Assembly: GCA_045617585.1 (NCBI GenBank)
Contig: JAZLIW010000033.1
Span: 1-22,056, forward strand
DNA from: CAKRZE01 sp045617585
GTDB taxonomy: Bacteria; Bacillota; Clostridia; Oscillospirales; CAG-272
DNA: 22,056 nucleotides
Reading direction: 5' to 3'
The notes beneath the pieces were generated by a model, which saw only the letters and a list, made by a program, of their open reading frames with translations, did no database searches and was not told the origin of the DNA. Shown one piece after another: positions 8,459-16,672 of this stretch. Numbering within the stretch: the stretch's first letter is position 1; every line of letters begins with the position of its first letter. The translations under genes and the position numbers were made by a program.

Positions 8459-9901
8459 ATGACACAGAAAATACTGTTCGTCGGCGCCGAGATCATGCCC
8501 TTTGCCGCCACGGGCGGGCTCGGGGACGTGATGGGCTCGCTCCCGGCGGCACTTGCAGCGAGGAATGAGGGCGGCGATCTGCCCGTCCGCTGCGTGATGC
8601 CGCTTTACGACGCGATCCGTGACGAATGGAGAAGCAAAATGACGAAAGAGGCGGAATTCAACGTTCCCCTCGCCTGGAGAAACCAGTACTGCGGCGTCTG
8701 GTCACTCGTCAAGGACGGCGTCAAATACTATTTCATCGACAACGAGTATTATTTCAAGCGCGGCCAGCTCTACGGCCACTTCGACGACGGGGAACGCTAC
8801 GCGTATTTCTGCATGGCGGTGCTCCGTATGATGGAGGAGCTGAACTGGTACCCCGACGTGCTCCACGCCAACGACTGGCAGAGCGCGCTGACCGTAATCT
8901 ATCTGCGGACCCTCTTCGACCGTCCGCCGTTCCAGTGGATGCGTACGGTCTTCACGATCCACAATATCGCGTTCCAGGGAAAGTACGGCTTTGAGATCCT
9001 CGGCGACGTGTTCGCCCTCTCCGAGAAGGAGCGTCCGATCGTCGAATACGACGGCTGCATCAACCTGATGAAGGGGGCGATCGTCTGCGCCGACCGCGTG
9101 ACCACGGTCTCCCCGCGCTACGCGAAGGAGATCCGCGATCCTGCCTACGCGCAGGGGCTGGAGGGGATCATCCGCGCCAATTCCGCGAAGGTCAGCGGCA
9201 TCCTGAACGGCATCGATACCGCGTTCTACGATCCCGCGACCGATCCCTGCATCTCTTCCCATTTCACCGCCCGTTCTCTCGCGGGCAAGAAGCGCTGCCG
9301 CACCGCCTTCCGTAAAAAGGCGGGCCTGCCCGACGATCCGGACGTGCCGCTCATCGTCATGATCTCCCGCCTGACGGCGCAGAAGGGCCTCGATATCCTC
9401 GCGCCGATGCTTGACGGGCTGGTCCGTGAGAAGAACGTGCAGTTCGTCGTCCTCGGCAAGGGGGAAGAGCATTACGAGGAATTCTTCCGCTCGATGGAAA
9501 AGAAATATCCGGAAAGGGTCCGTGCGCTGATCGCCTACGACCGCGCGCTTTCCAAAGAGCTTTACGCGGCGGGAGACGTTTTCCTGATGCCGTCCCGCAC
9601 CGAGCCCTGCGGACTGGCGCAGATGATCGCCTGCCGGTACGGGACGATCCCGGTCGTCAGAGAGACCGGAGGACTTGCGGATTCCATCCTCCCGTTCCAT
9701 ACGGAGGACGGCAAGCTCGTCGGGTGCGGCGTCTCCTTCATGAATTACGATCCTTCCGATCTCTATTTCGCGGTGACCCGTGCGCTTGAGATCTGGCAGG
9801 ATCCGAAGACGCGCGGCGCGGCGGTCCGTCTTGCGATGGGGACCGATTTCTCGTGGGTGAGATCCGCGGAACGCTACGAATCGCTTTATCTCGGTCTGTG
9901 A
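8459..9901 (+). CDS. glgA: Glycogen synthase GlgA (ADP-glucose dependent, GT5)
   Basis: GlgA extends alpha-1,4-glucan chains from ADP-glucose. The 480-residue product has the two Rossmann domains of the GT-B fold. The N-terminal glycine loop reads FAATGGLGDVMGSLP. The acceptor domain shows DVLHANDWQS and FTIHNIAFQGKYG. The donor domain has SRLTAQKGLD and the active-site block PSRTEPCGLAQM, with RETGGLADSI after it. The family normally has KTGGL in the first loop, where the lysine (K15 in E. coli) contacts the sugar nucleotide; here that position is alanine, A17. The rest is typical in order and length. It follows glgD in the operon and precedes glgP by 55 bases. Confidence 0.95.
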   Translation: MTQKILFVGAEIMPFAATGGLGDVMGSLPAALAARNEGGDLPVRCVMPLYDAIRDEWRSKMTKEAEFNVPLAWRNQYCGVWSLVKDGVKYYFIDNEYYFKRGQLYGHFDDGERYAYFCMAVLRMMEELNWYPDVLHANDWQSALTVIYLRTLFDRPPFQWMRTVFTIHNIAFQGKYGFEILGDVFALSEKERPIVEYDGCINLMKGAIVCADRVTTVSPRYAKEIRDPAYAQGLEGIIRANSAKVSGILNGIDTAFYDPATDPCISSHFTARSLAGKKRCRTAFRKKAGLPDDPDVPLIVMISRLTAQKGLDILAPMLDGLVREKNVQFVVLGKGEEHYEEFFRSMEKKYPERVRALIAYDRALSKELYAAGDVFLMPSRTEPCGLAQMIACRYGTIPVVRETGGLADSILPFHTEDGKLVGCGVSFMNYDPSDLYFAVTRALEIWQDPKTRGAAVRLAMGTDFSWVRSAERYESLYLGL

Positions 9902-9918
9902 CCGAAAAATCTGATAAG

Positions 9919-9941
9919 TCTCCCCGGTGAGTAGGGGGAGA
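9919..9941 (+). other. Intra-operon hairpin between glgA and glgP
   Basis: TCTCCCC (9919-9925) and GGGGAGA (9935-9941) form a 7-bp stem with a 9-nt loop. There is no T-run after it. It ends 15 bases before the glgP start and could limit ribosome access or mark a processing site. Confidence 0.45.
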
Positions 9942-9956
9942 CGGGAAAGGCATACC

Positions 9957-12398
9957 ATGAATATTTCCGTATCCGAATTGAATTCCGAAAAAATCAGGGA
10001 GCAGATCGAGACCAAACTCTCCCGCTATTTCGGCTGTATGCCTGAGGAGGCGTCTCCCGAGCAGGCGTACAAGGCGTGCGCCATGACCGTCCGGGATATC
10101 CTGACCGAGAGACGGCGCGACTTCAAGACCGAGGTGAACGCGGTCGGCGGGAAGCGCATCTACTATATGTGCATGGAGTTCCTCCTCGGCAGATCCCTCA
10201 AGACCAATCTGTACAACCTCGGGCTGACGGAGGAATACCGTACGGCACTCAGCCGTCTCGGCTTTGACCTTGACGCGCTCTACGAGTGCGAACCCGACGC
10301 GGGTCTCGGCAACGGCGGCCTCGGCAGACTTGCCGCCTGCTTTATGGACTCCCTTGCTTCCCTGAACTATCCCGCGACCGGCTTCTCCATCTGCTACGAA
10401 TACGGTCTCTTCCGTCAGAAGATCATTGACGGGATGCAGATCGAGCTGCCCGACGTGTGGCTGCCGGGCGGTGAGGTCTGGCTGGTGCCGCGTACCGACC
10501 GCGTGTTCAAGGTCCGGTTCGGCGGGCACATCCGCGAGGAATGGCAGAACGGGCACAACGCCATCATTTACGACGGCTGCGAGGAGGTCGAGGCGGTCCC
10601 CTACGATATGATGATCTCGGGTGCCGGAGAGGGCGACGGCGTCAGCCGCCTGCGTCTCTGGAAGGCGAGAGACATCATGAACTTCGATATGGGGCTCTTC
10701 ACGCAGGGGCAGTACACCCGTGCGCTGGAGGAGAGTACGAACGCGGACATCATCTCCAAGGTGCTCTATCCCTCCGACAACCATACCGAGGGCAAGCTGC
10801 TCCGTCTGACGCAGCAGTATTTCCTCGTTTCCGCCTCGGTGCAGAGCATCATCCGCGATCACTTCGCCGTGTACGGGACGCTCGACAATCTTGCCGACAA
10901 GGTCGCGATCCATCTGAACGATACCCATCCCGCGCTCTGCATTCCCGAGCTCATGCGCATCCTGATGGACGACTGGTTTTTCTCGTGGGAAAGAGCGTGG
11001 GACACGGTCGTCCGCATCTGCTCCTATACCAACCATACGGTCCTGCCAGAAGCGCTCGAAACGTGGAGCGAGGACCTCTTCGCACTGAAGCTCCCGCGGA
11101 TCCACATGATCGTCAAGGAGATCAACGAGCGGTTCTGCCGCGACGCGTGGAACTGTTTCACCGGCGACTGGGACCGCATTTCCCGGATGAGCGTGATCGG
11201 ATACGGCAGGGTACGCATGGCGAACCTTTCGATCATCGGCTCCCATTCGGTCAACGGCGTCTCCAGGATGCACTCCGAGATCCTGAAGGAAAGCGTCTTC
11301 AAGGACTTCTATAAAATGTATCCCGAACGCTTCGGGAACGTGACCAACGGCATCGCGCACCGCAGATGGCTGTGCGCCTCCAACCCCGGTCTGTCGTCAC
11401 TGCTTGACGATACGATCGGACCGGAATACAGGATGCATCCCGAGAAGCTTGCCGACCTCCGCCGGTTTGCTTCCGATGCCGCGGTCCTCGAACGGCTTGA
11501 CCGCGTCAAACGGGAGAACAAGCGCGCGTTTTCCGATCTCATGGCGAGACAGCGCGGCATCGAGATCGACCCCGATTCCGTCTTTGACGTGCAGATCAAA
11601 CGTCTCCACGAGTACAAGCGCCAGCTGCTGAACGTGCTGAACGTCATCGGCATCTATCTCGACCTGAAGGATCATCCCGATCTGCCGATACGCCCCCGCA
11701 CCTATCTGTTCGGTGCCAAGGCGGCGCCCGGCTATCAGATGGCAAAGGAGATCATCCGGCTGATCTGTATGCTGAGCCGTGAGATCGAGGCGGATCCCGT
11801 GATCCGGAAGAAGCTGCGCGTCGTATTCCTCGAGGATTACAACGTCACGATGGCGGAGGCTCTGGTCCCCGCGGCGGAGATCTCCGAGCAGATCTCTCTC
11901 GCCGGAAAGGAAGCGAGCGGCACCGGCTGCATGAAGCTGATGATCAACGGCGCGCTGACCGTCGGTACGCTGGACGGCGCGAACGTCGAGATGCTCGCGG
12001 CGGCAGGGAACGACAATATGTATATCTTCGGTCTCAACAGCAAGGAGGTCGAGGACCTTTGGAGCAAGGGCTACCACGCAGCGGAGATCTACGCCGGCAA
12101 CGAGCGTCTGCGCCGTATCATCGAGCGCCTGAACGTCGGATTTGCCGGGGAATCGTTCAGCGGGATCGCCCGCTACCTGATCGCCGGGAACGGCGTCGCC
12201 GATCCGTATTTCTGCCTCGCCGACTTTGATTCCTACCGTGAGACAAAGCTGCGCGTCTTCCGTGACTACGAGGACCGCGAAAAGTGGAACCGGATGTCTC
12301 TCTGCAATATCGCCTCCGCCGGGATCTTTACCGCGGACCGCTGCATCCGGGAATACGCCGAAAAATTCTGGCACATCCGGCCGATCGAAAGAAGATAA
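9957..12398 (+). CDS. glgP: Glycogen phosphorylase GlgP (GT35)
   Basis: GlgP releases glucose-1-phosphate from glycogen chain ends using phosphate and pyridoxal phosphate. The 813-residue protein is typical in length. Early motifs include YYMCMEFLLGRSLKTNLYNL, GLGNGGLGRLAACFMDSLAS and HLNDTHPALCIPELMR. The cofactor block EASGTGCMKLMINGALTVG carries lysine K660, the predicted Schiff-base residue, followed by TLDGANVEM. Many homologues have GTGNMK where this has GTGCMK. The frame is open back to a GTG at 9927 inside the upstream hairpin. The ATG at 9957 has AAAGG seven bases before it and matches the homologous N-terminus, so I chose it. The gene is followed after nine bases by the GH13 gene. 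Confidence 0.96.
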   Translation: MNISVSELNSEKIREQIETKLSRYFGCMPEEASPEQAYKACAMTVRDILTERRRDFKTEVNAVGGKRIYYMCMEFLLGRSLKTNLYNLGLTEEYRTALSRLGFDLDALYECEPDAGLGNGGLGRLAACFMDSLASLNYPATGFSICYEYGLFRQKIIDGMQIELPDVWLPGGEVWLVPRTDRVFKVRFGGHIREEWQNGHNAIIYDGCEEVEAVPYDMMISGAGEGDGVSRLRLWKARDIMNFDMGLFTQGQYTRALEESTNADIISKVLYPSDNHTEGKLLRLTQQYFLVSASVQSIIRDHFAVYGTLDNLADKVAIHLNDTHPALCIPELMRILMDDWFFSWERAWDTVVRICSYTNHTVLPEALETWSEDLFALKLPRIHMIVKEINERFCRDAWNCFTGDWDRISRMSVIGYGRVRMANLSIIGSHSVNGVSRMHSEILKESVFKDFYKMYPERFGNVTNGIAHRRWLCASNPGLSSLLDDTIGPEYRMHPEKLADLRRFASDAAVLERLDRVKRENKRAFSDLMARQRGIEIDPDSVFDVQIKRLHEYKRQLLNVLNVIGIYLDLKDHPDLPIRPRTYLFGAKAAPGYQMAKEIIRLICMLSREIEADPVIRKKLRVVFLEDYNVTMAEALVPAAEISEQISLAGKEASGTGCMKLMINGALTVGTLDGANVEMLAAAGNDNMYIFGLNSKEVEDLWSKGYHAAEIYAGNERLRRIIERLNVGFAGESFSGIARYLIAGNGVADPYFCLADFDSYRETKLRVFRDYEDREKWNRMSLCNIASAGIFTADRCIREYAEKFWHIRPIERR

Positions 12399-12407
12399 GG
12401 AGCAGCC

Positions 12408-14333
12408 ATGCTGCCGAGAAACGTATCGGAACTTGACGGGCGCTTCCTTTTCCACCCGGAAAAGAAGCGCCTCGGAGAAGGAAGGGCGACGGACGTCACC
12501 CTTTTTTCTGCGTTCCCGAAGGAAGCGGTCCTTGCCCTTTCGCTTTTTCTCCCCCACGGAGCGGGCGTGACCGGCGTTTCGGCGCGGTTCCGGAACGACG
12601 CGGACGGGAGGGAGACCCTTCTTGCGTTCACCGCGGAAGCAAAGGAGGACGGGAATCTTTATACCGCCGTTCTTCATCCTGCCGATCTCAGCGGCGGGGA
12701 GGAAAGCGGGCTCTTTTACTGGCAGTTCCTCTTTGCGCGCGGCACGGAGACCTTCTTCTCGGACACAGCGGATCAGGTGACCTGCGGGATCGTCAGGGAG
12801 GGGGGCAGACCGTTCCGTCTGCTGATCCATGAAAACGGCTTCCGTACGCCGGACTGGTTCCGCGGCGGGGTCATGTATCATATTTTCGTGGACCGTTTTT
12901 TTCGCGGCTCGGTCCCGGTCCCGTGCCGGGAGGACGCCGTTCTGCACCGAGACTGGGATACGGAAACGCCGGAGTACGCCGCCGTCCGCGGCGGAGAGAT
13001 CGCCAACAACGATTTCTTCGGCGGGACGCTTTGGGGGATCGCGGAGAAGCTCGATTACCTTTCCTCCCTCGGCGTGACCGTCCTCTATCTGAGCCCGGTC
13101 TTTGAGGCGTATTCCAACCACAAGTACGATACCGCCGACTATTCCGCGGTCGATCCGATGTTCGGCGGAGAAGAGGCGCTTTCGCATCTCATCGCGGAGG
13201 CGGGAAAGCGCGGCATCCGCGTCCTTCTGGACGGCGTCTTCAACCACACGGGAGACGACAGCCGCTACTTTAATAAAAAAGGAAGATATCCGTCGGTCGG
13301 CGCGTATCAGTCCCGGGATTCGGCGTACGCGTCGTGGTACGTCTTCCGGTCCTTTCCCGATGATTACGAATGCTGGTGGGGGATCCCGATCCTGCCGCAT
13401 CTGAACGGCTCCGATCCGTCCCTCTGCGCGTATCTCACCGGGGAAAACGGCATCGTCGAGTCGCGCTGCCGTGCCGGGATTGCGGGGTTCCGTCTGGACG
13501 TCGCGGATGAGCTCCCTCCGCCCATGCTGGAGGCGATCCGTGCCGCGGTCAAACGGGGAACGGACGGAGAAGGCATCGTGATCGGTGAGGTATGGGAAAA
13601 CGCCGCAGACAAGATCGCGTACGGGGAACGTCGCCGCTATTTCCGCGGCAAACAGCTCGATTCGGTCATGAATTATCCGGCGAAGGACGCGGTCATCGAC
13701 TATCTTCTGACCGGGAACGCGGAAAACTGTGCCCGGACGCTGACCGAACTCTACGCGTCCTATCCCAAATGTGTCTCCGACTGCCTGATGAACCTGCTCG
13801 GTTCACACGATACCGAGCGGATCCTGACCGTCCTCGGCGGCGGGAGCCGTGACGGGATGACGCAGAAGGAACGCGCGGAATACCGCCTCGGTGACAGATA
13901 CCCGCTCGCCGTCCGCCGCCTGAAGCTCGCCTCCCTGATCCAGTACACGCTCTGCGGCGTGCCGTCCCTCTACTACGGGGATGAAGCCGGGCTCGAGGGA
14001 AGCACCGACCCCTTCTGCCGGATGCCTTTCCCTTGGGGAAGGGAAAACGCCGAGCTGATCGCCCACTACCGTTTTTTAGGCAATCTGCGCGCCTCCCATC
14101 CCGCTTTGAAGGACGGAGTCTTCCGCGTACTGTGTGCGGAGAAGGGCTTTCTGCTTTTTGAGCGCCGCGGTGAAACCGAAACGCTTCTGACCGCAGTCAA
14201 CCTCGGCACGGAACCGCGGGAAATCCCGTTTCGCTGCTGTACGGATCTGACGTCCGGGGAAAAGTATTCCGGCGGCAAACGCTGCCTCATCGCTCCCGGT
14301 GAGGGGACCGTCCTCCGGGTCCTGCGCCGTTAA
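12408..14333 (+). CDS. GH13 alpha-glucan hydrolase (neopullulanase/alpha-amylase-like)
   Basis: The 641-residue protein has no signal peptide, so it should act in the cytoplasm. An N-terminal CBM34-like beta domain (about 1-140) precedes the GH13 barrel. Conserved regions are GVFNHTGDDS (region I), GFRLDVADE with nucleophile D364 (region II), GEVWENA with acid/base E394 (region III) and LGSHDTERI with D468 (region IV). The block SWYVFRSFPDDYECWWGI is typical of oligo-alpha-glucan-active clostridial enzymes. AAGGAG precedes the ATG, nine bases after glgP. As last gene of the operon it probably hydrolyses maltodextrins or branch stubs left by phosphorylase. The exact bond specificity cannot be read from the sequence. 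No separate glgX or malQ is present in the window. Confidence 0.9.
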   Translation: MLPRNVSELDGRFLFHPEKKRLGEGRATDVTLFSAFPKEAVLALSLFLPHGAGVTGVSARFRNDADGRETLLAFTAEAKEDGNLYTAVLHPADLSGGEESGLFYWQFLFARGTETFFSDTADQVTCGIVREGGRPFRLLIHENGFRTPDWFRGGVMYHIFVDRFFRGSVPVPCREDAVLHRDWDTETPEYAAVRGGEIANNDFFGGTLWGIAEKLDYLSSLGVTVLYLSPVFEAYSNHKYDTADYSAVDPMFGGEEALSHLIAEAGKRGIRVLLDGVFNHTGDDSRYFNKKGRYPSVGAYQSRDSAYASWYVFRSFPDDYECWWGIPILPHLNGSDPSLCAYLTGENGIVESRCRAGIAGFRLDVADELPPPMLEAIRAAVKRGTDGEGIVIGEVWENAADKIAYGERRRYFRGKQLDSVMNYPAKDAVIDYLLTGNAENCARTLTELYASYPKCVSDCLMNLLGSHDTERILTVLGGGSRDGMTQKERAEYRLGDRYPLAVRRLKLASLIQYTLCGVPSLYYGDEAGLEGSTDPFCRMPFPWGRENAELIAHYRFLGNLRASHPALKDGVFRVLCAEKGFLLFERRGETETLLTAVNLGTEPREIPFRCCTDLTSGEKYSGGKRCLIAPGEGTVLRVLRR

Positions 14334-14361
14334 AGCGCCTATCTTATTTGAATCATTCACC

Positions 14362-14402
14362 CCCCGAAAGAACGAAAAAGTTCTTTTGGGGTTTTTCTTT
14401 TT
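14362..14402 (+). terminator. Strong rho-independent terminator of the glycogen operon
   Basis: CCCCGAAAGAAC (14362-14373) pairs with GTTCTTTTGGGG (14380-14391) in a 12-bp stem with one G-T pair and a GAAAAA loop. TTTTTCTTTTT follows. Confidence 0.93.
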
Positions 14403-14417
14403 CCCGCCGAAAATGCG

Positions 14418-14447
14418 ACAGGATTTACGGCAGGCACGGAATATAAT
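14418..14447 (+). promoter_or_regulatory. Probable promoter region of the spoIIA operon, sigma-H-like elements
   Basis: ACAGGATTT (14418-14426) fits the sigma-H -35 pattern RnAGGAwWW and ACGGAAT (14436-14442) fits the -10 pattern RnnGAAT. The gap is 9 bases where 11-12 is usual. An overlapping TATAAT (14442-14447) resembles a sigma-A -10, but no -35 lies at the right distance. spoIIA operons are sigma-H-dependent in known sporulators, which supports the first reading. Confidence 0.4.
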
Positions 14448-14482
14448 AAGAAAAAACAAAGGAAAACAGAAAGGAAACGAAG

Positions 14483-14830
14483 ATGAACCGAATCAGAGAA
14501 GAATATCGGCTTCCGTCCCATACGTGGGACGAAGAGAAGCAGACCGCGGTCTTCGCGGTCGAGGGGGAACTGGACCACCATGGCGCACGCCCCGTGCGGG
14601 AGGAGATCGACCGCGTGATCGGGAAATACCGCCCCGCGGCCGTCGTCCTTGACCTGAAGAACGTGACGTTCATGGACAGTGCCGGGATCGGGCTGATCCT
14701 CGGCAGATACGCGAAGGTGACCGGATACGGCGGGACGCTGATCCTGCACTCTCCGACCGGAGAGATCATGAAGATGCTTCGCCTTGCGGGCATGGACCGG
14801 CTGCTGAAGATCGAATATCCCAAAGAATGA
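14483..14830 (+). CDS. spoIIAA: Anti-sigma F factor antagonist SpoIIAA
   Basis: SpoIIAA is a STAS-domain protein. When unphosphorylated it binds SpoIIAB and frees sigma-F in the forespore. The 115 residues carry the STAS core VVLDLKNVTFMDSAGIGLIL, with S66 in DSAG as the expected phosphorylation site, and ILHSPTGEIMKMLRLAGM after it. The N-terminus is a few residues longer before the serine than in B. subtilis. AAAGG precedes the ATG. It is the first gene of the canonical spoIIAA-spoIIAB-sigF order, 12 bases before spoIIAB. Order and length make a generic anti-sigma antagonist unlikely. Confidence 0.94.
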   Translation: MNRIREEYRLPSHTWDEEKQTAVFAVEGELDHHGARPVREEIDRVIGKYRPAAVVLDLKNVTFMDSAGIGLILGRYAKVTGYGGTLILHSPTGEIMKMLRLAGMDRLLKIEYPKE

Positions 14831-14842
14831 GAGGAAAGAACG

Positions 14843-15292
14843 ATGAGAACCAGAGAACAGACGACCAACGAGGTCAAGCTGACCTTCCGCGCCCTGTCAC
14901 AGAACGAGGGCTTTGCCCGGTACGTGATCACGGCTGTTCTGATGCCGCTCGACCCGACGGTCGAGGAGCTTTCCGACCTTCGAACCGCCGTCTCGGAGGC
15001 GGTGACGAACGCGGTGATCCACGGTTACCGCGGAAGAAAGGAAGGGATCGTGTACATGAGCGTCAAGACCTTTCCCGACCGGCGGATCACGGTGCGGGTC
15101 CGGGACGACGGCTGCGGGATCGACGATATCGAAAAGGCGATGCAGCCGCTCTATACGACCGATCCGTCCGGGGAGCGGGGCGGAATGGGCTTTGCGGTCA
15201 TGAAAAGCTTCACCGACCGCCTTTCCGTCCGCTCCGCCCCCGGCAAAGGGACCACGGTCACGCTGACGAAAAAACTGTCCCCGACGGAGTGA
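14843..15292 (+). CDS. spoIIAB: Anti-sigma F factor and serine kinase SpoIIAB
   Basis: SpoIIAB binds and inhibits sigma-F, and phosphorylates SpoIIAA on serine. The 149-residue GHKL ATPase domain shows the N-box EAVTNAVIHGY (E52, N56), the G1 box DDGCGI and the G2-like box GERGGMGFAVM. The C-terminal strands read VRSAPGKGTTVTLTK. GAGAGGAAAG stands before the ATG. Only three bases separate its stop from the GTG start of sigF, which suggests coupled translation of the inhibitor and its target. Confidence 0.95.
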   Translation: MRTREQTTNEVKLTFRALSQNEGFARYVITAVLMPLDPTVEELSDLRTAVSEAVTNAVIHGYRGRKEGIVYMSVKTFPDRRITVRVRDDGCGIDDIEKAMQPLYTTDPSGERGGMGFAVMKSFTDRLSVRSAPGKGTTVTLTKKLSPTE

Positions 15293-15295
15293 ACC

Positions 15296-16018
15296 GTGTC
15301 TGACGGATACGAAAACAACGCGGAACTGCTCCGTCAGGCAAGGGACGGGGACGAAAACGCCCTTGCGGCTCTCGTTGAAAACAACATGGGGCTGGTACGC
15401 AGGATCGCGCTGCGCTTCCGCGACCGCGGGACCGAATACGAGGACCTCGTGCAGATCGGGACGATCGGCATGATCAAGGCGATCCGCGGCTTCGATCTTT
15501 CGTACGGGACAGCGTTTTCCACCTACGCCGTCCCACTGATCATCGGGGAAATACGGCGGTATTTAAGGGACGACGGGCTGATCCGCGTTTCCCGTGAGCT
15601 GAAAAGGCAGGGGATCGGCGTGCTCGGGGAGAAGGAACGCCTCTCGCGGACGCTGGGCAGGGAACCGCGTCTCACCGAGCTCGCTGCGGCGACGGGACTG
15701 AAGCCGGAGACGATCTCCGAAGCGCTGGACGCCGTCAGCCCCGTCCGTTCGCTGAGCGAGCCACAGGGAGAGGACGGGCTGACGCTGGAGGGAACGATCG
15801 CGGACCTCTCCTCCGAGATCGATCGTCTGACCGATCGGATCGCGCTGCGGGAAGCGATCGGAAAGCTGACCGATCTGCAGCGGCAGATTCTTTCCCTCCG
15901 GTACGACCGGTGTCTGTCGCAGGAGCAGACCGGTAGGATCCTCGGGCTGACACAGGTCAAGATATCAAGGGAAGAGAAGAAGATCATGACCGCACTCCGG
16001 GAGGAGCTGATGGGATGA
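15296..16018 (+). CDS. sigF: RNA polymerase sporulation sigma factor F
   Basis: Sigma-F is the first forespore-specific sigma factor and directs RNA polymerase to early forespore genes. The 240 residues contain region 2 (MGLVRRIALRF, then YEDLVQIGTIGMIKAIRGFD), region 3 (LIRVSRELKRQG) and region 4 with the helix-turn-helix LSQEQTGRILGLTQVKISRE. The start is GTG with GGAG six bases upstream; the first in-frame ATG would delete part of the N-terminus. It is the third gene of the spoIIA operon and ends 77 bases before the terminator. Sigma-G is the nearest alternative, but the company of spoIIAA and spoIIAB decides for sigma-F. Confidence 0.94.
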   Translation: MSDGYENNAELLRQARDGDENALAALVENNMGLVRRIALRFRDRGTEYEDLVQIGTIGMIKAIRGFDLSYGTAFSTYAVPLIIGEIRRYLRDDGLIRVSRELKRQGIGVLGEKERLSRTLGREPRLTELAAATGLKPETISEALDAVSPVRSLSEPQGEDGLTLEGTIADLSSEIDRLTDRIALREAIGKLTDLQRQILSLRYDRCLSQEQTGRILGLTQVKISREEKKIMTALREELMG

Positions 16019-16094
16019 CCGGGAAAAAATGGAAACGCCCTGCGGCGTGGTCCGGCAGAAACGGATCGGCATCGCGGGGCGTACATATTTATTC

Positions 16095-16123
16095 CGGCGG
16101 GACGGTCAGTGCCCCGCCGTTTT
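16095..16123 (+). terminator. Terminator of the spoIIA operon, overlapping the end of the convergent HD gene
   Basis: CGGCGGG (16095-16101) and CCCGCCG (16113-16119) form a 7-bp all-GC stem with an 11-nt loop, followed by TTTT. The loop contains the stop codon (16106-16108) of the gene on the opposite strand. The minus-strand side has no T-run, so it acts best for plus-strand transcripts. Confidence 0.75.
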
Positions 16124-16672
16124 CTCGTCGGTCTGGGAGTCGATCAAACGCCGCAGATCGCCGAAATAGGGAGAAACGTTCATGTTTTCCTGCCCGTAGG
16201 TCTTCTGGAGCTCATATTCCAGCGGGAGCCAGGTACTGAGGTCCGATTCGTTATGAGAGACGATCGCCTCCAGCTTGTCCAGCGCCTTGTAGACCCGCGC
16301 TTCGACGGATTCAAGCGCGATCATCTCGTTCAGCAGGGAAAGCCATGCTTCCCGGTCCCTTTCCGGGAAGGAAGCGACCCAGTTCAGATACAGCTCGTCC
16401 TCCTTCTGCGCGGCATCCGTGCTTTTGAGAAAGGAGGGGATATCGCCGGTAAACGCCTCGCCGAGGTCGTGGATCAGGCACATCCGGAGGACCTTGTTCA
16501 TATCGACGTCCCGGAATTCGGGCTCGTTTTCCAATAGCAGCGCCATCAGCGTGATCCGCCACGAATGATCGGCGACGCTTTCCTTCCGGTCGGGGGACGT
16601 CCAGCAGTGGCGGGTATTGCTTTTCAGGTTCGCGGCGATTCGCATCGCCCCGAGAAATTCTGTCGGTCTCAT
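16106..16672 (-). CDS. HD-domain 5'-deoxynucleotidase-like phosphohydrolase (YfbR/HDDC2 type)
   Basis: The 188-residue protein has the metal-binding pattern of HD-domain hydrolases: H36 in SVADHSWRI, H68-D69 in CLIHDLGEAFTGDIP, and D132 in KALDKLEA. Spacing and the LGEAFTGDIP block match the YfbR/HDDC2 group, which removes phosphate from deoxynucleoside monophosphates. The substrate here is inferred from family only. The start overlaps the stop of the radical SAM gene in ATGA, so it is the third gene of that operon. A functional link with the radical SAM enzyme is not obvious; it may be a housekeeping gene riding the same transcript. Confidence 0.85.
   Translation of the reverse strand: MRPTEFLGAMRIAANLKSNTRHCWTSPDRKESVADHSWRITLMALLLENEPEFRDVDMNKVLRMCLIHDLGEAFTGDIPSFLKSTDAAQKEDELYLNWVASFPERDREAWLSLLNEMIALESVEARVYKALDKLEAIVSHNESDLSTWLPLEYELQKTYGQENMNVSPYFGDLRRLIDSQTDEKTAGH

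Noticed and set aside
8702..13400. Several long minus-strand frames across glgA, glgP and the GH13 gene (437, 540 and 667 codons)
   Set aside because: All lie opposite well-conserved enzymes, have Arg/Asp/Val/Gly-rich shadow compositions, and lack ribosome binding sites and recognisable domains.
16015..16239. A 74-codon plus-strand frame whose ATG overlaps the sigF stop
   Set aside because: The coupling looks tempting, but the frame runs through the spoIIA terminator and deep into the HD gene antisense. The product is an Arg/Ser-rich shadow sequence.
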